A stretch of DNA of 64,000 nucleotides from the NCBI RefSeq assembly GCF_913777995.1, contig NZ_CAJYVE010000030.1, positions 1 through 64,000 of the forward strand, given 5' to 3'. This document shows positions 35,436-44,030 of the stretch, piece by piece. Made by a program: the position numbers and the translations under genes. Source of the stretch: an uncultured Pseudomonas sp. GTDB taxonomy: Bacteria; Pseudomonadota; Gammaproteobacteria; Pseudomonadales; Pseudomonadaceae. Positions within the stretch are counted from its first letter, which is position 1; every line of letters begins with the position of its first letter. Under the pieces are notes generated by a model. The model saw only the letters and a list, made by a program, of their open reading frames with translations, made no database searches and was not told where the DNA came from.

Positions 35436-36137
35436 TTACATCTTCACCGGCAGGCCCTGCACGGCCAGGCTGGCGCTGAGCCCGACGGGCGCTGGGGTCG
35501 GGTGACCGCCGGCCTGCAGTTGAGTCTGGAAACGCTGCCACTCACGGTTGATTTCCGTATAGGGCAGGAAAATGCTCACCTGGGCCTGGGGTGGCAGGTC
35601 GGCGCGTTTGAGGCTTTCCAGGTCGCTGCGCTCCAGATAGGCCACGCTGATGCCTACCGCACGGCCATCGTCGGCGAATACCGGGCCACCTGACATGCCC
35701 TTGACCGTCGCGCCGTTATGGGTGGCATACAGCACCCCGCCATCGCTGGCATCCAGACGCACCATGGCGCCCAGCGCTTGACCACGCCCGGTACTGGGCA
35801 TGTACATCGAGTTGAAACCGATCGCCGTGAGTTCCTCACCAGGGCGGTACTGCCGCCACAGCGGCGCCTGGGCGGCCTTGTGGCGGAAGAACTGCACGTC
35901 GCCACGCCCCTGGAACACGGCACCGGGTACGTACGGCAAGTGCTTCACCGTGACGGCGTAGTCTTCGTTCCATTGCACGGCGCTGCCCATCATCACCAGC
36001 GACAGCGGGCCGCCGGCGTGGACGAGAAAGGCTTGGTTCTGATCGGGATCCTTGACGAACGCGGTGGACATTCCATTGCAACCGCCGAGCAGCAAGCATG
36101 CTGCCAGGAGTGGTTTGCAGGAAAACATGATGCTCAC
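35436..36137 (-). CDS. Trypsin-like serine protease-fold lipoprotein
   Basis: Protein of 233 residues with a lipoprotein signal; the lipid-modified Cys is residue 20 in LLLGGC. The body resembles a chymotrypsin-like fold with a possible triad: His66 (VTVKHLPYVPG), Asp80 (GRGDVQFF) and Ser149 (VKGMSGGPVF, a GxSGGP motif). It would be anchored in the outer membrane or periplasm. It converges on the adhesin exporter operon with 3 nt between the stops and no visible terminator. Proteolytic activity is inferred from the motifs; a link with the adhesin is only positional. Confidence 0.7.
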   Translation of the reverse strand: MSIMFSCKPLLAACLLLGGCNGMSTAFVKDPDQNQAFLVHAGGPLSLVMMGSAVQWNEDYAVTVKHLPYVPGAVFQGRGDVQFFRHKAAQAPLWRQYRPGEELTAIGFNSMYMPSTGRGQALGAMVRLDASDGGVLYATHNGATVKGMSGGPVFADDGRAVGISVAYLERSDLESLKRADLPPQAQVSIFLPYTEINREWQRFQTQLQAGGHPTPAPVGLSASLAVQGLPVKM

Positions 36138-36225
36138 GATGGGGTGGGTGGCGACGCGGCAAATATGTCATTGCGCCATCACCGAATCAATATGCCATCA
36201 CTGCCGCCGGTCGGCAGGCCCTGTT

Positions 36226-37620
36226 TCAGCGTCGCGCCTGTTGCAGCGCCTCGCCCAGCGCCATGAGCAGCCCTGCTACGTCCTGGCTCCAGTCCAGCGC
36301 GTAACTGATGCGCAGGTGCTGGCGATGCAAGCCACTGAGGCTGAACAACTCACCCGGCGCGATCACCAAACGACGTTGCAACAGCTGGTCGAAGACCTGG
36401 CGCATGTCTACGCACTGCTGGCTCTGCGCCCAGATGCCGCTGCCGCCCACCGGCAGTTCATAACGCAACCAACAGCCCAGATGGCGGTCGAGCAGTTCGC
36501 CCATCTGTTGCATGCGCGCCTCCAGCGTTCTGCGCAGTTCCGCCAGATGCTCATCCAGGCGCCCGCTGTTGCACAACCGGGCGATGGCCTTCTGGCGCAC
36601 GGGCGGCAGGTCGAAGGCGCGCAGCAGAAAGTACGCCTGCCAGCGCTCGTCGAACTGCTTGCACAGCAGGTAGCCATAGGGCGCTTCCGGCCCCAGCACC
36701 TTGTCGAAACTGCCGAGAATCAACAGCCGCTGTGGGTCGATCAGCTCGCGCAGGCAGGGCCCCGCAGCGGCGAAGGCCAGCTCGCCATGGCTGTCGTTCT
36801 CCAGCACCCAGGTGCCGTAGCGGTTGAGCAACTGGGCCATGCCCCGGCGATTGTCCAGGCTCTGCCGTGTGCCGCGTACCGGGTTCAGCGAGGACGGTAG
36901 GATGGCCAGGCTGATCGGGTACTCCAGCAGCAGGTGGTCGAGTTCGGTCAGGCGCACGTTGCCATCTTCGCCCAGCGGCAGCTCGACCACCTGAACGTTC
37001 AGCGCCTGCAACAGGCGCAGGACCGTCCAGGTGCAAGGCGACTCCACCAGCACCGTGGTGCCGACCAGATTGAGGGTCTGCACGACGATCTTGAGCATGC
37101 CCAGCAGATCCGGGCCGACGTACACCTGCTCGGCATGCCAGCAATCCTGTGCATTGCGGGTGTAACGCGCGGCCAGGGCGCTGCGCAGTTCCAGATCGCC
37201 AAACGGCTGGAAGCCGGTGGCCAGCGGCTGCGGGTACTGGCGCATCAGTTCGCGTTCGGTACTCTGCAAGGCGCTTTCCAGCGACAGCAGCAGGTGCGGT
37301 TCGTCGCCCGACAGCATGGTTACCCCAGGTCGGCGAACGTTGTGGTAAAGGCGGTCGAGCAGGCTGCCACCGGGGCAGGCAGCCTCGCTGTCGAAGCTGC
37401 CGGGCATGGCGTAGTAACCCGACTTGGGCACCGAGCAGATACGCCCTTCCTGCTCCAGCAGACCATAGGCGCTCTGAATGGTGGAGATCGATACCCGCAG
37501 GCGCCGTGCCAGCTGGCGCAGCGAAGGCATCTTGAGGGTCGAGTCAGTCTGCATCTCGTCGATCAGGCGCACGAGGTAGCGATACACCGTCTGATAGGCG
37601 AAATCGTCTTTTTCTTTCAT
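36226..37620 (-). CDS. MocR-type GntR regulator with aminotransferase domain
   Basis: Protein of 464 residues. A GntR winged helix (about 1-75; MPSLRQLARRLRVSISTIQS) is followed by a class I aminotransferase-like domain that binds PLP; the probable PLP lysine lies in LGSFDKVLGPEAPYGY. Proteins of this type (GabR, PdxR) are transcription factors using PLP adducts as signals. The ATG at 37620 (MKEKDDF) starts the helix-turn-helix domain; the frame extends upstream without homology. It lies 71 nt after the PP-loop gene on the same strand, so the two are probably co-transcribed. Confidence 0.85.
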   Translation of the reverse strand: MKEKDDFAYQTVYRYLVRLIDEMQTDSTLKMPSLRQLARRLRVSISTIQSAYGLLEQEGRICSVPKSGYYAMPGSFDSEAACPGGSLLDRLYHNVRRPGVTMLSGDEPHLLLSLESALQSTERELMRQYPQPLATGFQPFGDLELRSALAARYTRNAQDCWHAEQVYVGPDLLGMLKIVVQTLNLVGTTVLVESPCTWTVLRLLQALNVQVVELPLGEDGNVRLTELDHLLLEYPISLAILPSSLNPVRGTRQSLDNRRGMAQLLNRYGTWVLENDSHGELAFAAAGPCLRELIDPQRLLILGSFDKVLGPEAPYGYLLCKQFDERWQAYFLLRAFDLPPVRQKAIARLCNSGRLDEHLAELRRTLEARMQQMGELLDRHLGCWLRYELPVGGSGIWAQSQQCVDMRQVFDQLLQRRLVIAPGELFSLSGLHRQHLRISYALDWSQDVAGLLMALGEALQQARR

Positions 37621-37691
37621 GGCATGGCCATCCGGAAAGGGAAATGAGTCAGGCAGTTGCCACCGAGCCCGGCGGCTCGGGCACGCCGGGT

Positions 37692-39149
37692 TCAGGCTAC
37701 GGCGCGGCGCTGCAGCGAGCGTTCGGGGTCGGCGGCGCGGATACGCGCGATGATCGAATCGCTGCTGGCCAGGTCGATGCGTCGCCTGGCGTACAACGCC
37801 TGCAGCTCGGCCAGGCTCATCGCGCTGCTTTCCATCAGCCATTGCAGGACCTGCTCCGGTACCTGCTGGCCGGACAACGCGCGGTGCAGGTCAGGCAGTG
37901 CCACCAGCATGCCGGGATGGCAATCACGCAGGTAGCGCTCCATCCCCTGCCCTTGATCGACGAACGGTGAATACAGCATGCACACCAGTTGCGCCTCGTT
38001 GAGGCCATAGGCCTGCTGGGCGAAACCGGCGGCCAGCGCGCGCTGAGCCTGGATGCAGGTGTCGCCGTCGAAGGCGGCCAGCACCTGGGCGACCAGCCGC
38101 GCCGGCATACGCTTGCGACGCATCAGCCGGCGCGCGTCCTGCAGGTAGCCGGCAATGCCATCGGCATACCGGCCGCCGTGCAGGTATTGGCTGCGCAAGC
38201 CTTGCAGATGCGCCATCAGCAGCGGGTTGGCACAATCCGACTCGCTGAAGGCCAGGGCCAGGTCGTCGAAGCGAAAGCCGAGAAAGTCGGTCAGCAAGTC
38301 CCAGTGCTCATCGGCCCGCCCATTGAACAGCTCGCCCACCGCCACGTGTACCGGCATTACGGCTTTGCCGGCCGGCAGCCCAAGCGGCTTTGCGGCCTCG
38401 GCTTCGCCATACAGTTCCTGGCGCCAGGCCTGGGTCAGGCTGCCGAGGCTGCGCATCACCGCCTGAAAACTCTGGTGACGCCATTGCCCGTTCTGTTGCC
38501 CGGTCGCCTGGGCCAGACGCATCAGCCAGGTGATGTACTGCTTCTGCTCCTTGCGTGAGTCGCCAGTGGCCACCGCCCCGACGCCCTCCCCCCAGGTCAT
38601 CGCACGGTAGAACGCATCGGCCAGGTTCAGGTGGCAGCTGTCACAGAAGGTGCTGCGCCCGTCGCCCGCCGTCAGGTGTCCGGCACGCAGCATGTCGGCG
38701 CGGTTCTGGCGTCGGCCAGCGGCGGAGAACGGCAGGTCCGGCTCGAACGCATGGGTGCGCTGATCATCGAAAACCAGCATTTCGACCCGCGGATCGTCAT
38801 ACAGGAACAACGCCGAATACACCCGATGGATATTGCCCATCACCGCCGGGCTGAGGCCCGCATGACGCAGGGTCGCGACGCGCAGCTTGAAGGTGCCTGG
38901 CGCCCGGGTGCAGATGCTCAGTTGCGCAGCGCGCAACAGCGCCAGGGTGTAGGCACTGTCCTTGCCACCACCGAAGGGCACCAGCAGGACGAAGTCACTG
39001 ATGCGTTCGGCGCCGCCCGCCGCCACCAGCAAGCGCTGGATCAACAGCTGCAACGCGGTGCGTTCGGCACGGCTCAGGTGCCCCAGAAAACGCTGCAGAA
39101 CTTGCTGGTAGACATAGTTCATCGCCTGTTCATGGAGATCGCTCATCAT
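37692..39149 (-). CDS. PP-loop ATPase superfamily protein, function unknown
   Basis: Protein of about 485 residues. An N-type ATP pyrophosphatase PP-loop is clear at residues 57-65 (VPFGGGKDSAYTLALLRAAQ). A CDSCH motif (Cys169, Cys172) may bind a metal, and ATGDSRKEQ follows. Such enzymes adenylate a carboxylate, carbamoyl or tRNA substrate before amide formation or thiolation. The C-terminal 230 residues match nothing I recognise. The ATG at 39149 has GGAG about 6 nt upstream. The MocR gene follows, perhaps as its regulator or as a PLP enzyme of the same pathway. Confidence 0.7.
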   Translation of the reverse strand: MMSDLHEQAMNYVYQQVLQRFLGHLSRAERTALQLLIQRLLVAAGGAERISDFVLLVPFGGGKDSAYTLALLRAAQLSICTRAPGTFKLRVATLRHAGLSPAVMGNIHRVYSALFLYDDPRVEMLVFDDQRTHAFEPDLPFSAAGRRQNRADMLRAGHLTAGDGRSTFCDSCHLNLADAFYRAMTWGEGVGAVATGDSRKEQKQYITWLMRLAQATGQQNGQWRHQSFQAVMRSLGSLTQAWRQELYGEAEAAKPLGLPAGKAVMPVHVAVGELFNGRADEHWDLLTDFLGFRFDDLALAFSESDCANPLLMAHLQGLRSQYLHGGRYADGIAGYLQDARRLMRRKRMPARLVAQVLAAFDGDTCIQAQRALAAGFAQQAYGLNEAQLVCMLYSPFVDQGQGMERYLRDCHPGMLVALPDLHRALSGQQVPEQVLQWLMESSAMSLAELQALYARRRIDLASSDSIIARIRAADPERSLQRRAVA

Positions 39150-39579
39150 GCGAACTCCGCAGGCCACGAAGTTGGAACGGCAGAGTGCTGGAAATCATTA
39201 TTGTCGTTGAGCACGGCTCTTTCCCTGAGTAATAGATCACGGCTCATTATCGGGATCGACTTTTTGATTACAAGCGACGCGAAAAGGGTCAAAGATCACC
39301 CTTTTCGTCTCTTTAAACGTCACGTTCACGGCATTTGAAGAACCATTACACGCGCTGTGCTTTGTGCTGCGTACCTGGCCCGGCATCGCCCCAGCCCTTG
39401 GAACGGCGCCCCGCAGCGCCTCTTCGTATCAGGCTGAAGCAGACCGGACATACCGGGTCAGATAATGCTTGGCGCGTGCTGGAGTTTCATATGTTTATCG
39501 GCACGACAAAACGTCAGACATGCGCCTAACCGAGTAGCGAACACTCCTACAAATACACGCTATTACTTGTAGGAAGTTT
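39150..39579. other. Intergenic region upstream of the PP-loop gene
   Basis: About 430 bases without a convincing gene. It contains a perfect 10-bp inverted repeat (CGAAAAGGGT / ACCCTTTTCG, 39280-39307) and a 7-bp hairpin CCTACAA/TTGTAGG (39546-39573). The first could be an operator for the PP-loop/MocR pair. A short open frame at 39335-39529 shows no homology. Confidence 0.5.
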
Positions 39580-39618
39580 GAAAAACAAAGAACCCGGTCG
39601 TTGTCAGCGACCGGGTTC
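39580..39618 (-). terminator. Rho-independent terminator of the MDR oxidoreductase gene
   Basis: An 11-bp perfect stem (GAACCCGGTCG / CGACCGGGTTC, 39590-39618) with a 7-nt loop. On the minus strand it is followed by TTTGTTTTT. It lies about 28 nt after the stop of the minus-strand oxidoreductase gene. Confidence 0.9.
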
Positions 39619-39645
39619 CTGGTGAGCAGGGCGAATCGGTAGGGT

Positions 39646-40668
39646 TCAGGTGACCGGCAGCTCCAGTACGGCGCGGCCGCCGATCGGGCAACCGTCCATA
39701 TAACGGTGGGCCTGGGCCACCTGCTCGAATGCGAATGGCTTGATCGCCAGGGGCTGCAGCACGCCGTCGCCGGTCAGCTGGTTGATATCACGCAGGGCAC
39801 GCTGCAGTGCTTCGTTGTCCTGATCGATACCCAACTGCGGCTTGCCGGTGAAGTTGCCCAGGCAGTGCAGGTAGAACTGGATGTTCTTCTGGAACGCCGC
39901 GCAAGCCGGGAACGGGGTCTGGTTGCCGCCTTGCAGGCCATAGAGGATCAGGCTGCCACGTGGCGCCAGCACGTCGCCCATCAGCGACATCTGTGGGCCA
40001 CCCATGCCGTCGCAGACCACGTCCACACCGCGACTGTCGGTGTACTTGTTGATCGCCATGAGCAGGTCCTGCTCTTCGGTCACCACCACCTTGTCGGCAC
40101 CCAGGCCCAGCAGGTAGTCGCGGGCGTCCTCGGTCTTGGTCGCCGCGATCACCTTGGCCCCCAGGGCTTTGCCCAACTGCACGAAGCAGGGGCCGGCGCA
40201 GTGGCTGGCGTCGGTGATCAGGACGGTCTGGCCCGGCTTGATGCGCGCCAGGTCGACATAGGCGAAATAGGCGATCAGCAAGGGGGTGTAGTGGATACTG
40301 GCCTGCGCCGGAGTCAGCACGTCGGGGTAACGCGTCAGCGCATTGCGCGGCATGACGATGACTTCGCCATACACCGGATGCTGATTGGGGTCAGCAGCGG
40401 GGAAGCTGGCCACCCGGTCACCCACGGCCAGATCATCGACGCCGTCGCCGACCGCCGTGACCACACCGGCCATCTCATGCCCGATGCCGGCAGGCAAGCG
40501 CGCCAGCGTGCTGGCCAGATTCTGCCGCCAGAGAACGTCATACCAGCTCACGCCGATGGCATGGACACGCACCTGCACCTCGCCGGGCGCAGGCAACGCA
40601 TCCGGGTGCTCTTCGATCTTGAGCACCTCGGCCGGGCCGAACTGGTGGAAACGGATCATGCGGGACAT
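39646..40668 (-). CDS. Medium-chain alcohol dehydrogenase/quinone oxidoreductase-like protein
   Basis: Protein of 340 residues. The N-terminal GroES-like domain is followed by a Rossmann domain for NAD(P)H. It resembles zinc-free MDR quinone oxidoreductases in its start (IRFHQFGPAEVLKIEEHP) and in AGIGHEMAGVVTAVGDGV. The substrate is unknown. It is divergent from a LysR gene at 40978, with a perfect palindrome between, so the LysR probably regulates it. It is monocistronic, ending in a strong terminator. Confidence 0.85.
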   Translation of the reverse strand: MSRMIRFHQFGPAEVLKIEEHPDALPAPGEVQVRVHAIGVSWYDVLWRQNLASTLARLPAGIGHEMAGVVTAVGDGVDDLAVGDRVASFPAADPNQHPVYGEVIVMPRNALTRYPDVLTPAQASIHYTPLLIAYFAYVDLARIKPGQTVLITDASHCAGPCFVQLGKALGAKVIAATKTEDARDYLLGLGADKVVVTEEQDLLMAINKYTDSRGVDVVCDGMGGPQMSLMGDVLAPRGSLILYGLQGGNQTPFPACAAFQKNIQFYLHCLGNFTGKPQLGIDQDNEALQRALRDINQLTGDGVLQPLAIKPFAFEQVAQAHRYMDGCPIGGRAVLELPVT

Positions 40669-40813
40669 TTAGAACCTCGCCTTTTGTATCAGGATGCCCT
40701 GCACTTTATCGGGGCTTTCCCGGCAGGACCAGTCAGTGGCCATTAATAGTCGACATGTCTGTCATTGATTCGTCAGGGTGTGCTGCGGTTCCGCCCTACC
40801 CTCGAAAGGAGGC

Positions 40814-40839
40814 CATTGTGGCATTCACATGCCACAATG
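40814..40839. promoter_or_regulatory. Perfect 11-bp palindrome between the MDR and LysR genes
   Basis: Arms CATTGTGGCAT (40814-40824) and ATGCCACAATG (40829-40839) with a 4-nt spacer. Placement midway between divergent genes and AT/TA-ended arms fit a LysR-type site. The intergenic region (40669-40977) holds no other gene. Confidence 0.65.
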
Positions 40840-40977
40840 CAACCGTCTACTGCCAGGGTCCTTTGCGCCACGGGCAACAATCGACGGCTACACCCCGGAC
40901 CGATTTGCCCGTACTATGCCCACCTGCCTCGCCCAAGCCCTGGCGGGCGCCTCGATACAAGGCCCGAGTCCTCACGT

Positions 40978-41892
40978 ATGAACCGCAACGACCTGCGTCG
41001 CGTCGACCTCAACCTGCTGATCGTCTTCGAAACCCTGATGCATGAGCGCAGCGTGACCCGTGCCGCCGAGAAACTGTTCCTCGGCCAGCCGGCGATCAGC
41101 GCCGCCCTGTCACGCCTGCGTGGCCTGTTCGACGACCCGCTGTTCGTGCGCACCGGGCGCAGCATGGAGCCCACCGCCCGGGCCTCGGAGATCTTCGCCC
41201 TGCTCTCCCCGGCCCTGGACTCTATCTCCACGGCCGTGAGCCGCGCCGCCGAGTTCGACCCGGCGACCAGCAATGCGGTATTTCGTATAGGCCTGTCCGA
41301 CGAGGTCGAGTTCGCCCTGCTGCCCTCGCTGCTAAAGCGCCTGCGCTCCGAAGCACCAGGCATCGTGCTGGTGATCCGCCGGGTCAACTACATCCTCATG
41401 CCCGCCCTGCTGGCCTCGGGCGAAATCTCCGTGGGGGTCAGCTACACCAGCGACCTGCCCGCCAATGCCAAGCGCAAGGTGCTGCGCCGCAGCCGCCCAC
41501 GACTGCTGCGCGCCGACACCGTGCCCGGCCCGCTGAGCCTCGACGACTTCTGCAACCGCCCGCACGCCCTGGTGTCCTTCGCCGGCGACCTGTCGGGATT
41601 CATCGACGAACACCTGGAAAAGATCGGCCGCAAACGCCACGTGGTGCTCGCCGTACCGCAGTTCAATGGCCTCTCGACCCTGCTGGCCGGCACCGACATC
41701 CTCGCCACCGTCCCCGACTACGCCGCCGAAGTGCTCACCGCCAGCGGCGGCGTACGCGCCGAAGACCTGCCACTGGAATCGCAGACCTTCGAACTGCACA
41801 TGGCCTGGCGCGGCGCCCAGGACAACGACCCGGCGGAGCGCTGGTTACGCTCGCGGATTCAGATGTTCTTCGGGGATCCGGATAGTCTCTGA
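40978..41892 (+). CDS. LysR-family transcriptional regulator
   Basis: Protein of 304 residues. N-terminal LysR helix-turn-helix (VDLNLLIVFETLMHERSVTR, then AAEKLFLGQPAISAALSRLR) and a C-terminal effector-binding domain. The ATG at 40978 is chosen because the helix-turn-helix follows at the usual distance; the open frame begins earlier at 40765. It is divergent from the MDR oxidoreductase. The inducer is unknown. Confidence 0.9.
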   Translation: MNRNDLRRVDLNLLIVFETLMHERSVTRAAEKLFLGQPAISAALSRLRGLFDDPLFVRTGRSMEPTARASEIFALLSPALDSISTAVSRAAEFDPATSNAVFRIGLSDEVEFALLPSLLKRLRSEAPGIVLVIRRVNYILMPALLASGEISVGVSYTSDLPANAKRKVLRRSRPRLLRADTVPGPLSLDDFCNRPHALVSFAGDLSGFIDEHLEKIGRKRHVVLAVPQFNGLSTLLAGTDILATVPDYAAEVLTASGGVRAEDLPLESQTFELHMAWRGAQDNDPAERWLRSRIQMFFGDPDSL

Positions 41893-42037
41893 TCGGATTG
41901 GCGCTAGGTGTTCAGTAGGACCTGAGCATTTGGACAGCAAGCGCATCGTGCCGCTGCCAGAGCGAGCGCTCAGCTAGTGAGCCAGCCCCCTGAAGCAGCC
42001 CAATCATGGGCGAAGGCGATGCAGGCAGTGAGTTGCT

Positions 42038-43993
42038 TCATGACACCGATACCTCGTCCCTTTCATCGTAGCGCAGCAGCCGCCCGGCATTGCCGAGCAC
42101 CAGCAAGGTACTGAGGTTGTGCAACAGCGCCGCGATCATCGCGCCGGCCGCACCCAGCAGCCCGAACGCCGCCGCCAGCATGATCCCCACTGTCCAGCCG
42201 AGGCCGATCAGCACATTCCATTGCAGAGTCCGCCGACACAGGCGGCTGAGACGCACACCGGTGGCCAGGCGGCGCAGGTCACCATTGATCAGTACGATGT
42301 CCGCCGCAGCCATGGCGATGTCGGTTCCGCCCGCACCGATGGCGACACCCACGACGCCCGCCTTGAGCGCCAGCGAGTCGTTGATGCCGTCGCCCACCAC
42401 CATCGGCCTGAAACCGGCCTGGATTTCCTGATTGACCTGCTTGAGCTTGTCTTCCGGCAAAGCCTGGGCGACGACATGGGTGATGCCCACCTGGCTCGCC
42501 ACCCACTGCGCCACGCTGCGTCGGTCGCCGGTCAGCAGCAACTGCCGGCGCAGCCCCAGCTCGCGCAGTTGCGCCAACGCTTCAGGCGCTTCCCGGCGTA
42601 CATTGTCGGCCAGCAGCAGCCAGGCGAGAAAACGTCCGTGCAGTGCCAGGCCAACGATCGGGCCATCGTGCTCCGGCACCGCCGGCAAGGCGATATCCAG
42701 CTTCTCAAATAGCTCCGCACGCCCCAGCGCGGCCTGGCCTTGTTCGGTCGAAGCAACCACCCCGAAACCTTGCATCTCGTGCAATTCGGCAAGCGCAAGG
42801 TGCTGGTCGCGGGGAACGGACTTGGCCAAGGCGCGGCTGACCGGGTGGCTGCTCGCCGTGCCCAGGCTGGCAGCCAGGCGCAGCACCTGATGCTCCGCCA
42901 CCTCGGTCTGGCTGCTCACGACCTGCTGCAGGTGCAGTGCCCCTTGGGTCAGGGTGCCGGTTTTGTCGATCACCAGCGACGACAGGTCGGCCAGCTCTTC
43001 GAGAAACGCAGAGCCACGAATCAGAATGCCATGCCGCGCCGCAACGGCGACCCCGGCAATGGCTGTGGCCGGGGCCGACAGCACCAGTGCGCACGGACAA
43101 GCCGCCACCAGCACGGCCAGCATGGCCTGGGCATCGCCGGTGATGAACCAGGTGGCCGCCGCGATCATCAGCACCAGCAGCAGGTAACGCCCGGCGTAGC
43201 GTTCGAGCAGCCGGGTGATGGGGGGCTTGGCCTGCTCTGCACGGCGCATCAGGGCAATCACCTTGCCCAGCGCGGAATCCTCGCCAGTGGCGGTCACCTC
43301 GATGCGCAGCAAGCCATCGAGGTTGATCGCGCCTGCATGCACAGGCGCACCCGGCGCAACCTCCTGCGGCAAGGACTCCCCGGTGATGGGCGCGGTATCG
43401 AGGCTGGCCTGGCCTTCGAGGACACGACCATCGGCCGGCACCCGGTCACCGGCTCTTACCTCTACCCGGTCCCCCGCCTTGAGGCTGGCGTTGTCGACCT
43501 CGCTCACCTCGCCGTTGGCACCGATCAGCCGCGCCTGGCTGCGTGTGAGGCGGCCCAGGGCGTCGATGGCTTCCTGCGAGCCCAGCATGCTGCGCTCTTC
43601 GAGCACGTGCCCGAAGATCATGATGATCGGCAACAAGGCGGCGGTGGTCAGGTCGCCAATGGCCCAGGCGCCGAGCATGGCCAGCGCAATCAACTGGTCG
43701 GTGACGCCATGCAGGCTCGGTTGCTTGAGGCTGTGCCACGCCGAGCCCAGCACCGGTACGGCCACCAGCAACGACGCAGCGCCCAACAGCAACTGCGCCA
43801 CGCCTTCCTGGTCTGGGGCCAGGCTTTGCCAGGCCAAGCCCAGCGCCAGCAGCCCGAGGGCGACCATAGCCAAGGTCAACTGGCGTGCGGCCTGCCGGCG
43901 CTCGTCCCGAGACAGCAGACCCGAGGTGAGATGGACATGGCCATGATGGTGATGACCGTGGTGGTGATGGCCGTGCTGATGGTGGGCGCTCAT
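42038..43993 (-). CDS. P1B-type heavy-metal-transporting ATPase with His-rich N terminus
   Basis: Protein of 651 residues. Residues 2-21 are almost all histidine and glycine. There is no CxxC heavy-metal-associated domain. Phosphatase loop TGES (204-207), metal-site CPC in a membrane helix (299-301), phosphorylation site DKTGT (343-347) and hinge GDGINDSLAL are intact. The last helix has HNLST instead of the MxSS of copper or the DxG of zinc/cadmium pumps, so the metal cannot be read from the sequence. It is the last gene of an operon with three SPFH proteins; the gap to the preceding gene is 37 nt. Confidence 0.9.
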   Translation of the reverse strand: MSAHHQHGHHHHGHHHHGHVHLTSGLLSRDERRQAARQLTLAMVALGLLALGLAWQSLAPDQEGVAQLLLGAASLLVAVPVLGSAWHSLKQPSLHGVTDQLIALAMLGAWAIGDLTTAALLPIIMIFGHVLEERSMLGSQEAIDALGRLTRSQARLIGANGEVSEVDNASLKAGDRVEVRAGDRVPADGRVLEGQASLDTAPITGESLPQEVAPGAPVHAGAINLDGLLRIEVTATGEDSALGKVIALMRRAEQAKPPITRLLERYAGRYLLLVLMIAAATWFITGDAQAMLAVLVAACPCALVLSAPATAIAGVAVAARHGILIRGSAFLEELADLSSLVIDKTGTLTQGALHLQQVVSSQTEVAEHQVLRLAASLGTASSHPVSRALAKSVPRDQHLALAELHEMQGFGVVASTEQGQAALGRAELFEKLDIALPAVPEHDGPIVGLALHGRFLAWLLLADNVRREAPEALAQLRELGLRRQLLLTGDRRSVAQWVASQVGITHVVAQALPEDKLKQVNQEIQAGFRPMVVGDGINDSLALKAGVVGVAIGAGGTDIAMAAADIVLINGDLRRLATGVRLSRLCRRTLQWNVLIGLGWTVGIMLAAAFGLLGAAGAMIAALLHNLSTLLVLGNAGRLLRYDERDEVSVS

Positions 43994-44030
43994 CGTCCGG
44001 GGTTCCAGATGCAGGGGCCAGAATAGGCGT

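Noticed and set aside
39335..39529. Small open frame upstream of the PP-loop gene
   Set aside because: No homology, no convincing start signal, and it lies in a region rich in hairpins.
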